Below are positions 44,080-52,774 of a stretch of DNA of 64,000 bases, one piece after another (positions within the stretch are counted from its first letter, which is position 1; each line of letters starts with the position of its first letter). The notes beneath the pieces were generated by a model that was given only the letters and a program-made list of their open reading frames with translations, searched no databases and had not been told where the DNA came from. Location: contig JAPDQB010000011.1 of NCBI GenBank assembly GCA_034506175.1, forward strand, positions 62,001 through 126,000, read 5' to 3'. This DNA comes from a candidate division KSB1 bacterium. GTDB lineage: Bacteria > Zhuqueibacterota > Zhuqueibacteria > Zhuqueibacterales > Zhuqueibacteraceae. Made by a program: the position numbers and the translations under genes.

Positions 44080-44927
44080 ACAAACTGAAATGGTTTTGGC
44101 AAATTTTGGTTGTCGTCCTTCTTCTGGTTTTGCCTTCGGCAATTTGGAGCTGGGGTTTCCTGGCGCATAAGTGGATTCACCGTGAAGCCATCGCACTTTT
44201 GCCGCTGCCGCTGCGCGATTTTTATCAAAGCGTGGCGGATTCCGTCGTCGAAAAAGCCATTGAGCCGGACTTGCGCCGCCGGCGCGTCAAAAACGAAGAG
44301 TTTCATCATTACATCGATATCGATCATTACGGGCGTTATCCGTTTACGGAAATGCCGCGTGATTATCAGCTTGCGGCGCAAAAATTCAGCGCCGACACTT
44401 TGCTGCGTTATGGCGACGCGCCATGGCACATCGCCAAAGTCACCGATTCGCTGGCTGCCGCCATGCGTCAGGGCCGGACTAAGGCCATTGTTCAATTCTC
44501 CGCCGATCTCGGTCATTATGTCGCCGATTTGCACATGCCCCTGCATTCCAGTGAAAACCATGATGGACAACTCTCGGGCAACACCGGCATTCACAGCCGC
44601 TTCGAGCGGCACATGATCGAGCGTTTTCAAAATAATCTTTATCTCAAGCCCGGCAGCATCGAAGCGATTGATGATCCGGCCGGCGCAGCGTTTGAAATCA
44701 TTTTGAACAGTTACATCTGGGCGGATAATTTACTTCGCGCCGACACCCGTGCGCGCGATCCCAAACGTCTCTACACGAAGCCTGAAGATTTTGATGAAGC
44801 GTATTATCAAAAGCTGTTTGCCCTCACCGGGCCGATGGCCGAACAGCAGATGAGCGCTGCCGCAACGGCCGTGGCAAGCTATTGGTACACTGCGTGGCTG
44901 CGCGCCGGCCGGCCGCAACTCAAGTAA
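44076..44927 (+). CDS. Secreted zinc-dependent phospholipase C / S1-nuclease-like protein
   Basis: This 283-residue exported protein has a signal peptide ending near WSWG (Trp26), and the mature Trp and following residues look like the first zinc ligand of the phospholipase C/S1-P1 nuclease family. Further ligands are seen in WGFLAHKWIHREA, EFHHYIDIDHYG and GHYVADLHMPLHSSENHDG. The family cleaves phosphodiesters of lipids or nucleic acids using three zinc ions; which one applies is not clear. It starts with GTG overlapping the stop of the kinase. A palindromic repeat lies 50 bases after the stop. Confidence 0.85.
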   Translation: MNKLKWFWQILVVVLLLVLPSAIWSWGFLAHKWIHREAIALLPLPLRDFYQSVADSVVEKAIEPDLRRRRVKNEEFHHYIDIDHYGRYPFTEMPRDYQLAAQKFSADTLLRYGDAPWHIAKVTDSLAAAMRQGRTKAIVQFSADLGHYVADLHMPLHSSENHDGQLSGNTGIHSRFERHMIERFQNNLYLKPGSIEAIDDPAGAAFEIILNSYIWADNLLRADTRARDPKRLYTKPEDFDEAYYQKLFALTGPMAEQQMSAAATAVASYWYTAWLRAGRPQLK

Positions 44928-44976
44928 CCGAGTCGGCCCGACTGGAACAACCTAAAGTTTGAACTGAAAATGATTC

Positions 44977-45062
44977 GCAACGAAAAGGGAACCGCAACAA
45001 AAATTCGAATAGCAAAAACCCAGCTTTAAAAACTTTTTTTGTTGCGGTTCCCTTTTTGTTGC
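44977..45062. terminator. Hairpin of the GCAAC family, copy 2
   Basis: Arms at 44977-45003 and 45036-45062 pair at 26 of 27 positions with a 32-base loop. The unit-core-unit design is as in copy 1 (17507-17567), but the core is GGGAACC/GGTTCCC instead of GGGAGCC/GGCTCCC, a compensatory change. It lies 50 bases after the phospholipase-like gene and ends about 40 bases before xseA. Confidence 0.8.
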
Positions 45063-45104
45063 AGTTCTTTTTCGTTTCGATTTTTTTATTAAATTAGGAA
45101 ACGT

Positions 45105-46355
45105 TTGTTGGGCTTCTTTGATTTTCGCCGCGCCGGGTACAAGCAGGAGACGTTGACGGTTTCCGGGCTTACGCAGCAGATCAAAATGCTGATCGAAACC
45201 GGCCTGGCGCCGATTTGGATTACCGGTGAAATTTCCAATTTCAAACGCCACACCTCGGGGCATTTTTATTTTTCGTTGAAAGACGAAAACGCGCAAATTC
45301 CCTGCGTCATGTGGGCCGGCCGCAATCGCAATTTGCATTTTTTGCCGCAAGACGGCCAGCAAGTTTTGGCGCATGGCCAGGTCACGGTCTATGAAAAACG
45401 CGGCTATTATCAACTCGACGTTTGGCAGATACAGCCCGCCGGCGTCGGTGCCCTGCAAATGGCGTTTGAGCAGCTCAAACGAAGATTAAATGCCGAAGGC
45501 CTGTTTGATGCAGCGCACAAGAAACCATTGCCGGCTTTTCCCAGCACCGTTGGCATCGTCACCTCGCCGACCGGCGCGGCGATTCGAGATCTGGTGAGCA
45601 TCCTGCGGCGGCGCTGGCCTGCAATCAAAATTATTCTGCGTCCCGTGCGCGTGCAGGGCGAGGGCGCGGCAGAAGAAATCGCCGCCGCGATTGCTGAATT
45701 TAATGAATACAAAAATGTTGAGGTTTTGATCGTCGGCAGGGGAGGAGGCTCGTTGGAAGATTTGTGGGCGTTCAACGACGAGCGGGTGGCGCGCGCGATT
45801 TTTGCCAGCAAAATTCCTGTGGTTTCGGCAGTTGGCCATGAAATTGATTTCAGCATCAGCGATTTTGTTGCCGATCTTCGCGCCGCCACGCCTTCGTCTG
45901 CGGCCGCGCTGGTCGTGCCGGACGCTGAAGAAGTCAAGCGACAATTAAAATATCTCGGGCGAAAACTCCTGCTGCACGTGCAGCGGTTTGCGCAGACACA
46001 GCGCGAGCGTCTGAATCGCTTCGCCGCGAGTTATGGCCTGCGGCAGCCGCTGGATTTGGTGCGCCAACGCAGCCAGCAGCTTGACGACATGCAGAGACGT
46101 CTATTGCTGGCGATGCAAAATCGTTTGGAAGCGTGGAAACAGCAGCTCCAAGCCAAAGAGCAGCGCTTGCGTGCCTTGAGCCACGAAAGTATTTTGCGGC
46201 GCGGGTTTGCGATTGTCTATCGCGAGCCGGAGCGAAAGCTCGTTCACCAGGCGCGTGAGCTTCGGGTCGACGATCAGATTCATATTCAGTTTGCGGCAGG
46301 TAGTGCTGATGCCAAAGTCGAGAAAGTGAAAAACAATACGGACAAAATGATTTGA
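45105..46355 (+). CDS. xseA: Exodeoxyribonuclease VII large subunit
   Basis: This 416-residue protein is XseA, the catalytic subunit of exonuclease VII, which degrades single-stranded DNA. It has the N-terminal OB fold (TVSGLTQQIKMLIETGLAPI, WITGEISNFKRHTSGHFYF, VMWAGR), the catalytic region (VGIVTSPTGAAIRDLVSIL, VGRGGGSLEDLWAFNDE, SAVGHEIDFSISDFVADLRA), and a C-terminal coiled coil. It starts with TTG, with AGGAAA upstream. XseB is the next gene. Length fits the family. Confidence 0.95.
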   Translation: MLGFFDFRRAGYKQETLTVSGLTQQIKMLIETGLAPIWITGEISNFKRHTSGHFYFSLKDENAQIPCVMWAGRNRNLHFLPQDGQQVLAHGQVTVYEKRGYYQLDVWQIQPAGVGALQMAFEQLKRRLNAEGLFDAAHKKPLPAFPSTVGIVTSPTGAAIRDLVSILRRRWPAIKIILRPVRVQGEGAAEEIAAAIAEFNEYKNVEVLIVGRGGGSLEDLWAFNDERVARAIFASKIPVVSAVGHEIDFSISDFVADLRAATPSSAAALVVPDAEEVKRQLKYLGRKLLLHVQRFAQTQRERLNRFAASYGLRQPLDLVRQRSQQLDDMQRRLLLAMQNRLEAWKQQLQAKEQRLRALSHESILRRGFAIVYREPERKLVHQARELRVDDQIHIQFAAGSADAKVEKVKNNTDKMI

Positions 46356-46447
46356 GTCAAAATAATCAAGCGATTTTAAAATTATTTTCTCACTCAATAA
46401 TTTGTCTGTATCGCGCGAACTTTTTTAAGGAAGGAAGGCCAGGACTG

Positions 46448-46675
46448 ATGGGAAAAAAGCTGACATTTGAGGCCGCGATGAACCGGCTCGAAGCGATCGT
46501 TCAACAGCTCGAACAGGGTCGCATCGGGCTGGACGAGGCAATCAAAATTTTTGAAGAAGGCATGACGTTGTATAAGCAATGCCAGTTGCAGCTTCAGGAG
46601 GCGGAAAAGAAAATCGAGGTGTTGATGAAAACTGATGAGGGGTTTCAGTTGGAGTTGATGGAGGTGGAAGCGTGA
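46448..46675 (+). CDS. xseB: Exodeoxyribonuclease VII small subunit
   Basis: This 75-residue helical protein begins at the ATG at 46448; the longer frame to 46352 is translated AT-rich spacer. The signature LTFEAAMNRLEAIVQQLEQG and LDEAIKIFEEGMTLYKQC is typical of XseB. Several copies bind one XseA. It lies 92 bases after xseA and shortly before mutS. Confidence 0.93.
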   Translation: MGKKLTFEAAMNRLEAIVQQLEQGRIGLDEAIKIFEEGMTLYKQCQLQLQEAEKKIEVLMKTDEGFQLELMEVEA

Positions 46676-46792
46676 TAAGGTGATGCTTAAAACGTAACAC
46701 CGACGGTTTGCTTGTTCAATTCCATTGAAAATTCAATTGAAAATTTTCAATTTGCAATTTTCAAGATTGGCACACCCAGGGCAAAAATCCTA

Positions 46793-49450
46793 TTGAAAAC
46801 CGACAATCAAAAAGATCGAATCGACCAGGACGACTTGACCACGCCGTTGATGCGGCAGTATTTGGCGATCAAGGCGCAGCACAAGGACGCCATTCTGTTT
46901 TTTCGCATGGGGGATTTTTACGAGATGTTTTATGACGACGCCAAAATCGCCAGCGAGGTGTTGGGCATCACGCTGACCTCCCGCGCGCACGGCAAAACCT
47001 CGGAAGTGCCACTCGCCGGTTTTCCGCATCACGCACTTGACACGTATCTCGCCAAGATGATTCGCGCCGGCTATCGCGTGGCGATTTGTGAACAAGTCGA
47101 AAATCCGAAGCTGGCCAAAACCGTCGTCAAACGCGAGGTCACCGAAGTCGTGACGCCCGGCAGCGTTTTGTCGGACGATCTGTTGAGCAGCCGGCGCAAC
47201 AATTTTTTGCTCGCCGTGCATCCGTTGCAAAAAACCGCGGGGCTGGCGCAGATGGATATTTCCACCGGCGAGTTCATCGTCGGCGAAGTTCCGATTGAAT
47301 CGGCGGATGGCGGCTTGCGCGAGTCGATTTTGAACATTGAACCGGCGGAGATTCTCGTCGCCGACGAGCACGCCGATTGGCTGCGCCAGAAAATTCTGGT
47401 GAATCATCCTTTACTGCTCACCCGCCGCGAAGGCTGGCAATTCGCTTATGATTATGCTTATGAAACGTTGACCAGGCATTTTCAAACGATGACGCTGAAA
47501 GGCTTCGGCTGCGATGATTTAACTGCTGGAATTTGCGCGGCGGGCGCGGCGTTGACTTATTTAAAAGAAAATAAAAAAAACGAGCTGGCGCATTTCACGC
47601 AGCTCACGCGGCGCAGCGATCGCGAATTCGTTGCCATCGATGTCGCGACGCGGCGCAATCTGGAGCTGGTGCGTTCACTGCGCCATGAAGATCAGCGAGG
47701 AACTTTGCTGAGTGTGCTGGATCGCACACGCACGGCGATGGGCGGGCGGCGCATGGTGCAATGGCTTCTGCAGCCGCTGCGCGATGCCGATAAAATCAAG
47801 GCGAGGCTCGACGCGGTCGAAGAGTTGATTCAAAAGAAACCCGCGCGTGAAAGCCTCGCCGGGATGTTGCGCGGCGTCGGCGATCTCGAGCGCCTGGTTG
47901 CAAAAGTTACCACGGCGCGGGCAAACGCGCGGGAGTTGCTGGCGGTTCATTTTGCGCAGCAAAAAATTCCCGAGCTGAAAACAAGGTTGGAAAAATTTGA
48001 AGCGCCGCTGTTGCGACATATCTTTGCCGGATTGCAAGAATTATCGGAATTGACCAAAGAAATCGCTGCGGCCCTGGTGGATGATCCGCCGCTGGTCGTG
48101 ACCGACGGTGGCATCATCCGGCCCGGTTATTCCAGTGAACTGGATCGTTTGCGCAGCCTGTCGCTGTCGGGAAAAGATTGGATTGCCAAACTGCAAGCTT
48201 CGGAAAGGGAGCGCACCGGCATCGGTTCTTTGAAAGTCGGCTACAACAAAGTTTTCGGCTATTATCTCGAAGTCACCAATCCGAATCTGTCAAAAGTGCC
48301 GCAAAATTATATTCGCAAGCAAACACTGGCAAATGCCGAGCGCTTCATCACGCCGGAATTGAAAGAGTACGAGGAGCAAGTTTTGCAGGCCGAAGAAAAA
48401 ATGGTGGCGCTCGAATACGAGCTTTTCGACCGGTTGCGGCAAAAGGTTGCGGGCCAGGCGACGGCGCTGCAAGAAAACGCCAGATTGATAGCCGTGCTCG
48501 ATTGCCTGCTGGCTTTTGCCGAACTGTCAACTGAGCAGCATTATTGCCGGCCCGTCATCAACGACAGTTTGACGATCGATATCAAAGATGGCCGCCATCC
48601 CGTTGTAGAAAAATTATTGCCGTTTGGCGAAAAGTTCGTCCCGAACGATACCTATCTCGATGGCACCAGCCATCAAATCATCATCATCACCGGTCCGAAC
48701 ATGGCGGGCAAGTCGACTTATCTCCGGCAAGTTGCGTTGATTGTGTTGATGGCGCAAATCGGCTCGTTCGTGCCGGCGGCAAAAGCGCATATTGGGTTGG
48801 TTGATAAAATTTTCACGCGGGTCGGCGCCTCGGACAATCTCGCCGGCGGCGAGAGCACTTTTCTCGTGGAGATGAATGAAACCGCGAATATTCTGCACAA
48901 TGCCACGGCGCAGAGTTTGGTTCTGCTCGATGAGATTGGCCGAGGCACGAGCACCTATGACGGCCTTTCCATCGCCTGGGCTGTCGTTGAATATCTGCAC
49001 GACAATTCGAAAGTCGCGGCGCGTACGCTGTTTGCGACGCATTATCACGAATTGAACGAGCTGGCGAATCGGCATCCGCGCATAAAAAATTACAACGTGC
49101 TGGTGAAAGAATGGGGTGACCAGGTTGTTTTTTTGCGAAAGATTGTCGAAGGCGGCAGCGATCACAGCTACGGCATTCAAGTCGCACAGCTTGCGGGCTT
49201 GCCCAAGCCGGTGATTCACCGCGCCAAACAAGTGCTCGCGACTTTGGAGCAACAGGCCATCGAGCGCGATGAATTGCCGCCGGTTCAAACCAATCATCGC
49301 CAGCGCCAGCAATTGGATATTTTCGTCGAACATGATCGTCGCTTGCGAGCGGTTTTGTTGGAGATGGATGTGAATCAGATGACGCCGTTGGAGGCTTTGC
49401 AAAAGCTGGCGAGTTTGCAAAAGCTGGCGGCAGAAGGAAACTCTCCATAA
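46793..49450 (+). CDS. mutS: DNA mismatch repair protein MutS
   Basis: This protein of about 885 residues recognises base mismatches. The Phe-x-Glu mismatch motif is in FFRMGDFYEMF. The Walker A is TGPNMAGKSTYLRQV, Walker B is LVLLDEIGRGTSTYDGLS, followed by ATHYHEL. The lever and clamp regions are present, and the C-terminus ends soon after the helix-turn-helix. I place the start at TTG 46793; the frame reaches 46712, but that stretch is made of near-repeats of TTGAAAATT, which look non-coding. mutL is not in the window. Confidence 0.96.
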   Translation: MKTDNQKDRIDQDDLTTPLMRQYLAIKAQHKDAILFFRMGDFYEMFYDDAKIASEVLGITLTSRAHGKTSEVPLAGFPHHALDTYLAKMIRAGYRVAICEQVENPKLAKTVVKREVTEVVTPGSVLSDDLLSSRRNNFLLAVHPLQKTAGLAQMDISTGEFIVGEVPIESADGGLRESILNIEPAEILVADEHADWLRQKILVNHPLLLTRREGWQFAYDYAYETLTRHFQTMTLKGFGCDDLTAGICAAGAALTYLKENKKNELAHFTQLTRRSDREFVAIDVATRRNLELVRSLRHEDQRGTLLSVLDRTRTAMGGRRMVQWLLQPLRDADKIKARLDAVEELIQKKPARESLAGMLRGVGDLERLVAKVTTARANARELLAVHFAQQKIPELKTRLEKFEAPLLRHIFAGLQELSELTKEIAAALVDDPPLVVTDGGIIRPGYSSELDRLRSLSLSGKDWIAKLQASERERTGIGSLKVGYNKVFGYYLEVTNPNLSKVPQNYIRKQTLANAERFITPELKEYEEQVLQAEEKMVALEYELFDRLRQKVAGQATALQENARLIAVLDCLLAFAELSTEQHYCRPVINDSLTIDIKDGRHPVVEKLLPFGEKFVPNDTYLDGTSHQIIIITGPNMAGKSTYLRQVALIVLMAQIGSFVPAAKAHIGLVDKIFTRVGASDNLAGGESTFLVEMNETANILHNATAQSLVLLDEIGRGTSTYDGLSIAWAVVEYLHDNSKVAARTLFATHYHELNELANRHPRIKNYNVLVKEWGDQVVFLRKIVEGGSDHSYGIQVAQLAGLPKPVIHRAKQVLATLEQQAIERDELPPVQTNHRQRQQLDIFVEHDRRLRAVLLEMDVNQMTPLEALQKLASLQKLAAEGNSP

Positions 49451-49612
49451 GTTCAAGAGTTGAAGATTTATGCACAACAGAGGAGTGTTTGTGCCAAAAA
49501 TTTCAATGACGAAAATTTGAAAACCGCAGAACGAAATTCATAAAATTGGCCACCGCCGCGACATTTTTAGCGGAAGCGATAAAGTGTTTATCAATATAAT
49601 CTGGAGCGAATC

Positions 49613-50614
49613 ATGCGCCTTTTAAATTTATTTACCCTTTTGACCATTACAACAATAAGTTTTTCCCCCACGATTGCCGGCGGTTTCAAAACGGCCAAAT
49701 ATGCCGGCGAGTTTCTCAACCTCGGCGCCGGTGGGCGCGGCCTCGGCATGGGCGGCGCGTACTCTTCACTCGCGCGCGATGTGAGCGCCACGTATTGGAA
49801 CCCGGCGGGTTTGGTGAATATCGAGTATCCGCAAATCATGCTCATGCACGCGCAGCAGTTTGCCGGTGTCGTCAAATATGATTTCGGCAGCTTCGCCGTG
49901 CCGTTCGGACCGCATCGCAGTCTCGGCATCAGCTTGATTCGTCTCGGCGTCGATGATATTCCCGAAACCAAATTGGAAAATCCCAACGCCAAATTAAGCC
50001 CGACCAATCGCGCGTATATCGCGCGCTATTTTTCCGACGCGGAATACGCGCTGTTTCTCACTTACGCGGTCAAGCGCTCCAACAAGCTTTCATTCGGCGG
50101 CAACATCAAAATTCTCCACAAGGGCGTCGGCGATCATTCCGCCTGGGGGCTCGGGTTTGATCTTGCCGCGCTTTCTAATCCGTTTGGCAATTTGCATGTC
50201 GGCGTCAATTTGCAGGATGTGACTTCCACCATTCTCGCCTGGGATACCGGCCGCCGCGAGCTGATCGTTCCTGGAATGCGAGCCGGCGTCTCCTATCCGC
50301 TGGCGATTCCCGTGGTCGGTGGTTTTATGTCACCGGCAATCGACTTTGAGGTGCGCTTCGAAGGCCGTGATTACGCCGCGCAATTGGCGGCCGGGCCGGC
50401 CAGCCTTGACACCCATCTCGGCTGGGAATATCAACACGATGTTTTTGCGTTGCGATTCGGCTCGGATGTCGGCCGGCTCGCCGCCGGCGCCGGTATCAGC
50501 TTGCCCAAGCTGCAAATTGACTACGCCTTCTTGAGCCACAGCGATCTCGGCGACACCCACCGCATTTCGGCACGGCTCAGCATCGAAGACGTCAAATATC
50601 GCCGGGCGAGGTAA
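49613..50614 (+). CDS. PorV/PorQ-like outer-membrane protein
   Basis: This 333-residue protein has a signal peptide (about residues 1-22) and the FLNLGAGGRGLGMGGAYSSL motif with ATYWNPAGLVNI shortly after, the signature of the PorV/PorQ (FadL-like, UPF0164) family. The rest is alternating beta strands of an outer-membrane barrel. In Bacteroidota PorV helps type IX secretion; here it fits the two exported proteins that carry sorting tails at 28493 and 37092. No other secretion-system genes are in the window. It stands alone. Confidence 0.87.
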   Translation: MRLLNLFTLLTITTISFSPTIAGGFKTAKYAGEFLNLGAGGRGLGMGGAYSSLARDVSATYWNPAGLVNIEYPQIMLMHAQQFAGVVKYDFGSFAVPFGPHRSLGISLIRLGVDDIPETKLENPNAKLSPTNRAYIARYFSDAEYALFLTYAVKRSNKLSFGGNIKILHKGVGDHSAWGLGFDLAALSNPFGNLHVGVNLQDVTSTILAWDTGRRELIVPGMRAGVSYPLAIPVVGGFMSPAIDFEVRFEGRDYAAQLAAGPASLDTHLGWEYQHDVFALRFGSDVGRLAAGAGISLPKLQIDYAFLSHSDLGDTHRISARLSIEDVKYRRAR

Positions 50615-50922
50615 ACAAAAGGCGATCAGTTTTTAAAGCGCTTTAAACAGCGGCTCGTTAAAACCTAAAGCGGTTGTGGCGTCCAGCTTTTGAATTTTTC
50701 TAAATTTGCATACTTTTCCATCTTGTCCCATTCCTGCATTGGCCATCCCTGTTTTCTTGAAAAAACCAAAAAAATCTATTGAATCTTAACGCGAATTTTC
50801 GTAAAATCTAAGTTGAGTTTAATTTGTGACTTATTCGCTGATGGAATCGTCTGTAACTTCCAGCAGCGGTGTTCATGCCAAAGTAAAGCAGTTTGGCAAG
50901 ATGATGCCCGTAGGAATCGGTT
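50615..50922. other. 308-base intergenic region before yicC
   Basis: No gene is supported on either strand. A short palindrome AAAGCGCTTT lies near 50636 and the yicC operon promoter at 50779-50807. The leader between promoter and yicC is about 110 bases. Confidence 0.5.
50779..50807 (+). promoter_or_regulatory. Promoter of the yicC-gmk-rpoZ-coaBC operon
   Basis: TTGAAT (50779-50784) and TAAAAT (50802-50807) are exactly 17 bases apart, upstream of yicC at 50923. Confidence 0.55.
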
Positions 50923-51801
50923 ATGATCATCAGCATGACGGGTTTTGGCCGGGGGCAATACAGCCTGGATGGGTACGAGGCGGTAGTTGAAGTGCGTTCA
51001 CTCAACCATCGTTTTCTTGATGTCGCAATTCGGTTGCCGCGCGGTTTGGGCGCTTATGAGCAGGCGGTCAAAGATTTTGTGCGCACGAAAGTCAATCGCG
51101 GCCGGATCAATGTTGCCGTAACGTTGAAGTCGGAAAGCGATAGTGAGTTCGGCCTGAATGTTGACGAAGAAACGGCGCGACGTTACAAGCATCTTCTTGA
51201 AACGCTCATCAAAAAGCTTGATTTGCCGGGGCCGGTGACGCTGGAGCATCTGCTGCACTTTTCGGATATTCTCACGATTGCCGAAGAAAACGCGCTGCCG
51301 GAGCAGGCGTGGACCTGTGTCGAAAAAGCGCTGTCATTGGCGATGGACGAAATGAATGCCATGCGACTGCGCGAGGGGCAGGAGATCGCCAACGATTTGC
51401 GTGTGCGGCTGAACGGCTTGCAGGAAAAGATTGAACGCATCAAAACACACGCAGCCAGCCGCAGCAAGGACGAATTTGATAAACTTTACAAGCGGCTGGT
51501 CGCGATGGTTGACACCAAAGAATTGGACCGCACGAGGCTCGAGCTGGAAGTTGCCTTGCTCGCCGATCGCGTCGATATTACCGAAGAATGCACCCGCTTT
51601 CAGAGCCATAATACGCTTTTTCTCGAAGCGCTGGGGGATTCCGAGCCGGCCGGACGCAAACTGAATTTTCTTTTACAGGAGATGAACCGAGAAGCCAACA
51701 CCATTGGCGCCAAGGCGAATGATGCGCAAACCGCGCATTGGGTGGTGGGCATCAAGGAGGAAGTGGAAAAACTGCGGGAGCAGATTCAAAACATCGAGTG
51801 A
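50923..51801 (+). CDS. YicC-family endoribonuclease-like protein
   Basis: This 292-residue protein belongs to the YicC/YloC family, which cuts RNA in E. coli. It starts MIISMTGFGRGQYSL, and its N-terminal (VEVRSLNHRFLDVAIRLPR) and C-terminal (LNFLLQEMNREANTIGAKA) signatures are typical. It is the first gene of the conserved yicC-gmk-rpoZ-coaBC order. The stop is 12 bases before gmk. Confidence 0.93.
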   Translation: MIISMTGFGRGQYSLDGYEAVVEVRSLNHRFLDVAIRLPRGLGAYEQAVKDFVRTKVNRGRINVAVTLKSESDSEFGLNVDEETARRYKHLLETLIKKLDLPGPVTLEHLLHFSDILTIAEENALPEQAWTCVEKALSLAMDEMNAMRLREGQEIANDLRVRLNGLQEKIERIKTHAASRSKDEFDKLYKRLVAMVDTKELDRTRLELEVALLADRVDITEECTRFQSHNTLFLEALGDSEPAGRKLNFLLQEMNREANTIGAKANDAQTAHWVVGIKEEVEKLREQIQNIE

Positions 51802-51812
51802 GGTGCACCAGC

Positions 51813-52412
51813 ATGCAACAGCCGGAGACATCTTTTGGCGGGCGCGCCAAGCGCGGTTATTTAGTCGTCATCTCGGCGCCTTCTGGCGGCGGCAAAACCA
51901 CCGTGATCCGGCGGTTGCTGGAAAATCGCCAGCCGGATTTCGCCTACTCGGTTTCGGCGACGACCCGAGCGCCGCGGTCGAACGAGCAGCATGGCCGGGA
52001 TTATTATTTTCTGTCAGACGAGGAATTTGCCACGCGAATTCGGGAGGGCGGCTTCATCGAGTGGGCGACCGTGCATGGCAATCTCTACGGCACGCCGAAA
52101 GAGCCAGTTGAGAACTGGCTAGCCGCCGGGCTGTTTGTGTTTATGGATCTTGACGTGCAAGGCGGTATCAACGTCAAAACTCAATATGGCGACCGCGCTA
52201 TTCTGATTTTTATCAAGCCACCATCGATGGAATTGTTGCGCAACCGGCTGACCGTGCGCAACACCGATTCCCCGGAGGCGATCAAAACCCGCTTGCAGAA
52301 CGCGGAGGCCGAGCTCGAAAAAGCGAAGTTTTACGACCACATTGTGGTGAATCACCAATTGGACGACACGGTTGCCGAGGTGCGAGCAATTATCAATCAG
52401 TATCGGCAATAA
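51813..52412 (+). CDS. gmk: Guanylate kinase
   Basis: This 199-residue enzyme phosphorylates GMP to GDP. The P-loop is SAPSGGGKTTV, followed by the GMP-binding region (YSVSATTRAPRSNE, GRDYYFLSDEEF, FIEWATVHGNLYGTP). The ATG at 51813 is used; the frame reaches 51738 inside yicC. GAGGTG lies eight bases upstream. The next gene is rpoZ. Confidence 0.96.
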   Translation: MQQPETSFGGRAKRGYLVVISAPSGGGKTTVIRRLLENRQPDFAYSVSATTRAPRSNEQHGRDYYFLSDEEFATRIREGGFIEWATVHGNLYGTPKEPVENWLAAGLFVFMDLDVQGGINVKTQYGDRAILIFIKPPSMELLRNRLTVRNTDSPEAIKTRLQNAEAELEKAKFYDHIVVNHQLDDTVAEVRAIINQYRQ

Positions 52413-52442
52413 GCAAACTGAAAAACATCGGAGGTTTTACAC

Positions 52443-52772
52443 ATGGCAAGCACCATTCCCATTGATGAATTAAAAAAACACAGCAACAACATTTATGAAG
52501 CGATCATGATCATCGCCAAGCGGGCGCGTCAAATCAATGACGAGCAGAAGCGCCTGATCGAGCAGGAAACCGGTTACGACAGCAGCCTGGACAACGTCAA
52601 CGACGACGACACCGACGACGACAGTGCGGAGGCGCCGGAAGAGCGTCAAACGCAGCCGGTCAAATATATCAAACTTCCCAAACCGACGACCCTGGCGTTG
52701 GAAGAAATGCTTTCAGGCCGGCTCAATTATCACTACGCCGAGAAATCTTCCGACGACGAACCCAGGAAATAG
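52443..52772 (+). CDS. rpoZ: RNA polymerase omega subunit
   Basis: This 109-residue protein fits the omega subunit of RNA polymerase: NIYEAIMIIAKRARQIN near the N-terminus and a helical conserved core. A central run of Asp and Glu separates it from a C-terminal part with TTLALEEMLSGRLNYHY. The gene order between gmk and coaBC strongly supports it. GGAGG precedes the ATG. Omega also takes part in the response to ppGpp in some bacteria. Confidence 0.87.
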   Translation: MASTIPIDELKKHSNNIYEAIMIIAKRARQINDEQKRLIEQETGYDSSLDNVNDDDTDDDSAEAPEERQTQPVKYIKLPKPTTLALEEMLSGRLNYHYAEKSSDDEPRK

Positions 52773-52774
52773 CC

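Noticed and set aside
46712-46792. Longer N-terminus of MutS
   Set aside because: The stretch is near-repeats of TTGAAAATT and does not resemble any MutS N-terminus.
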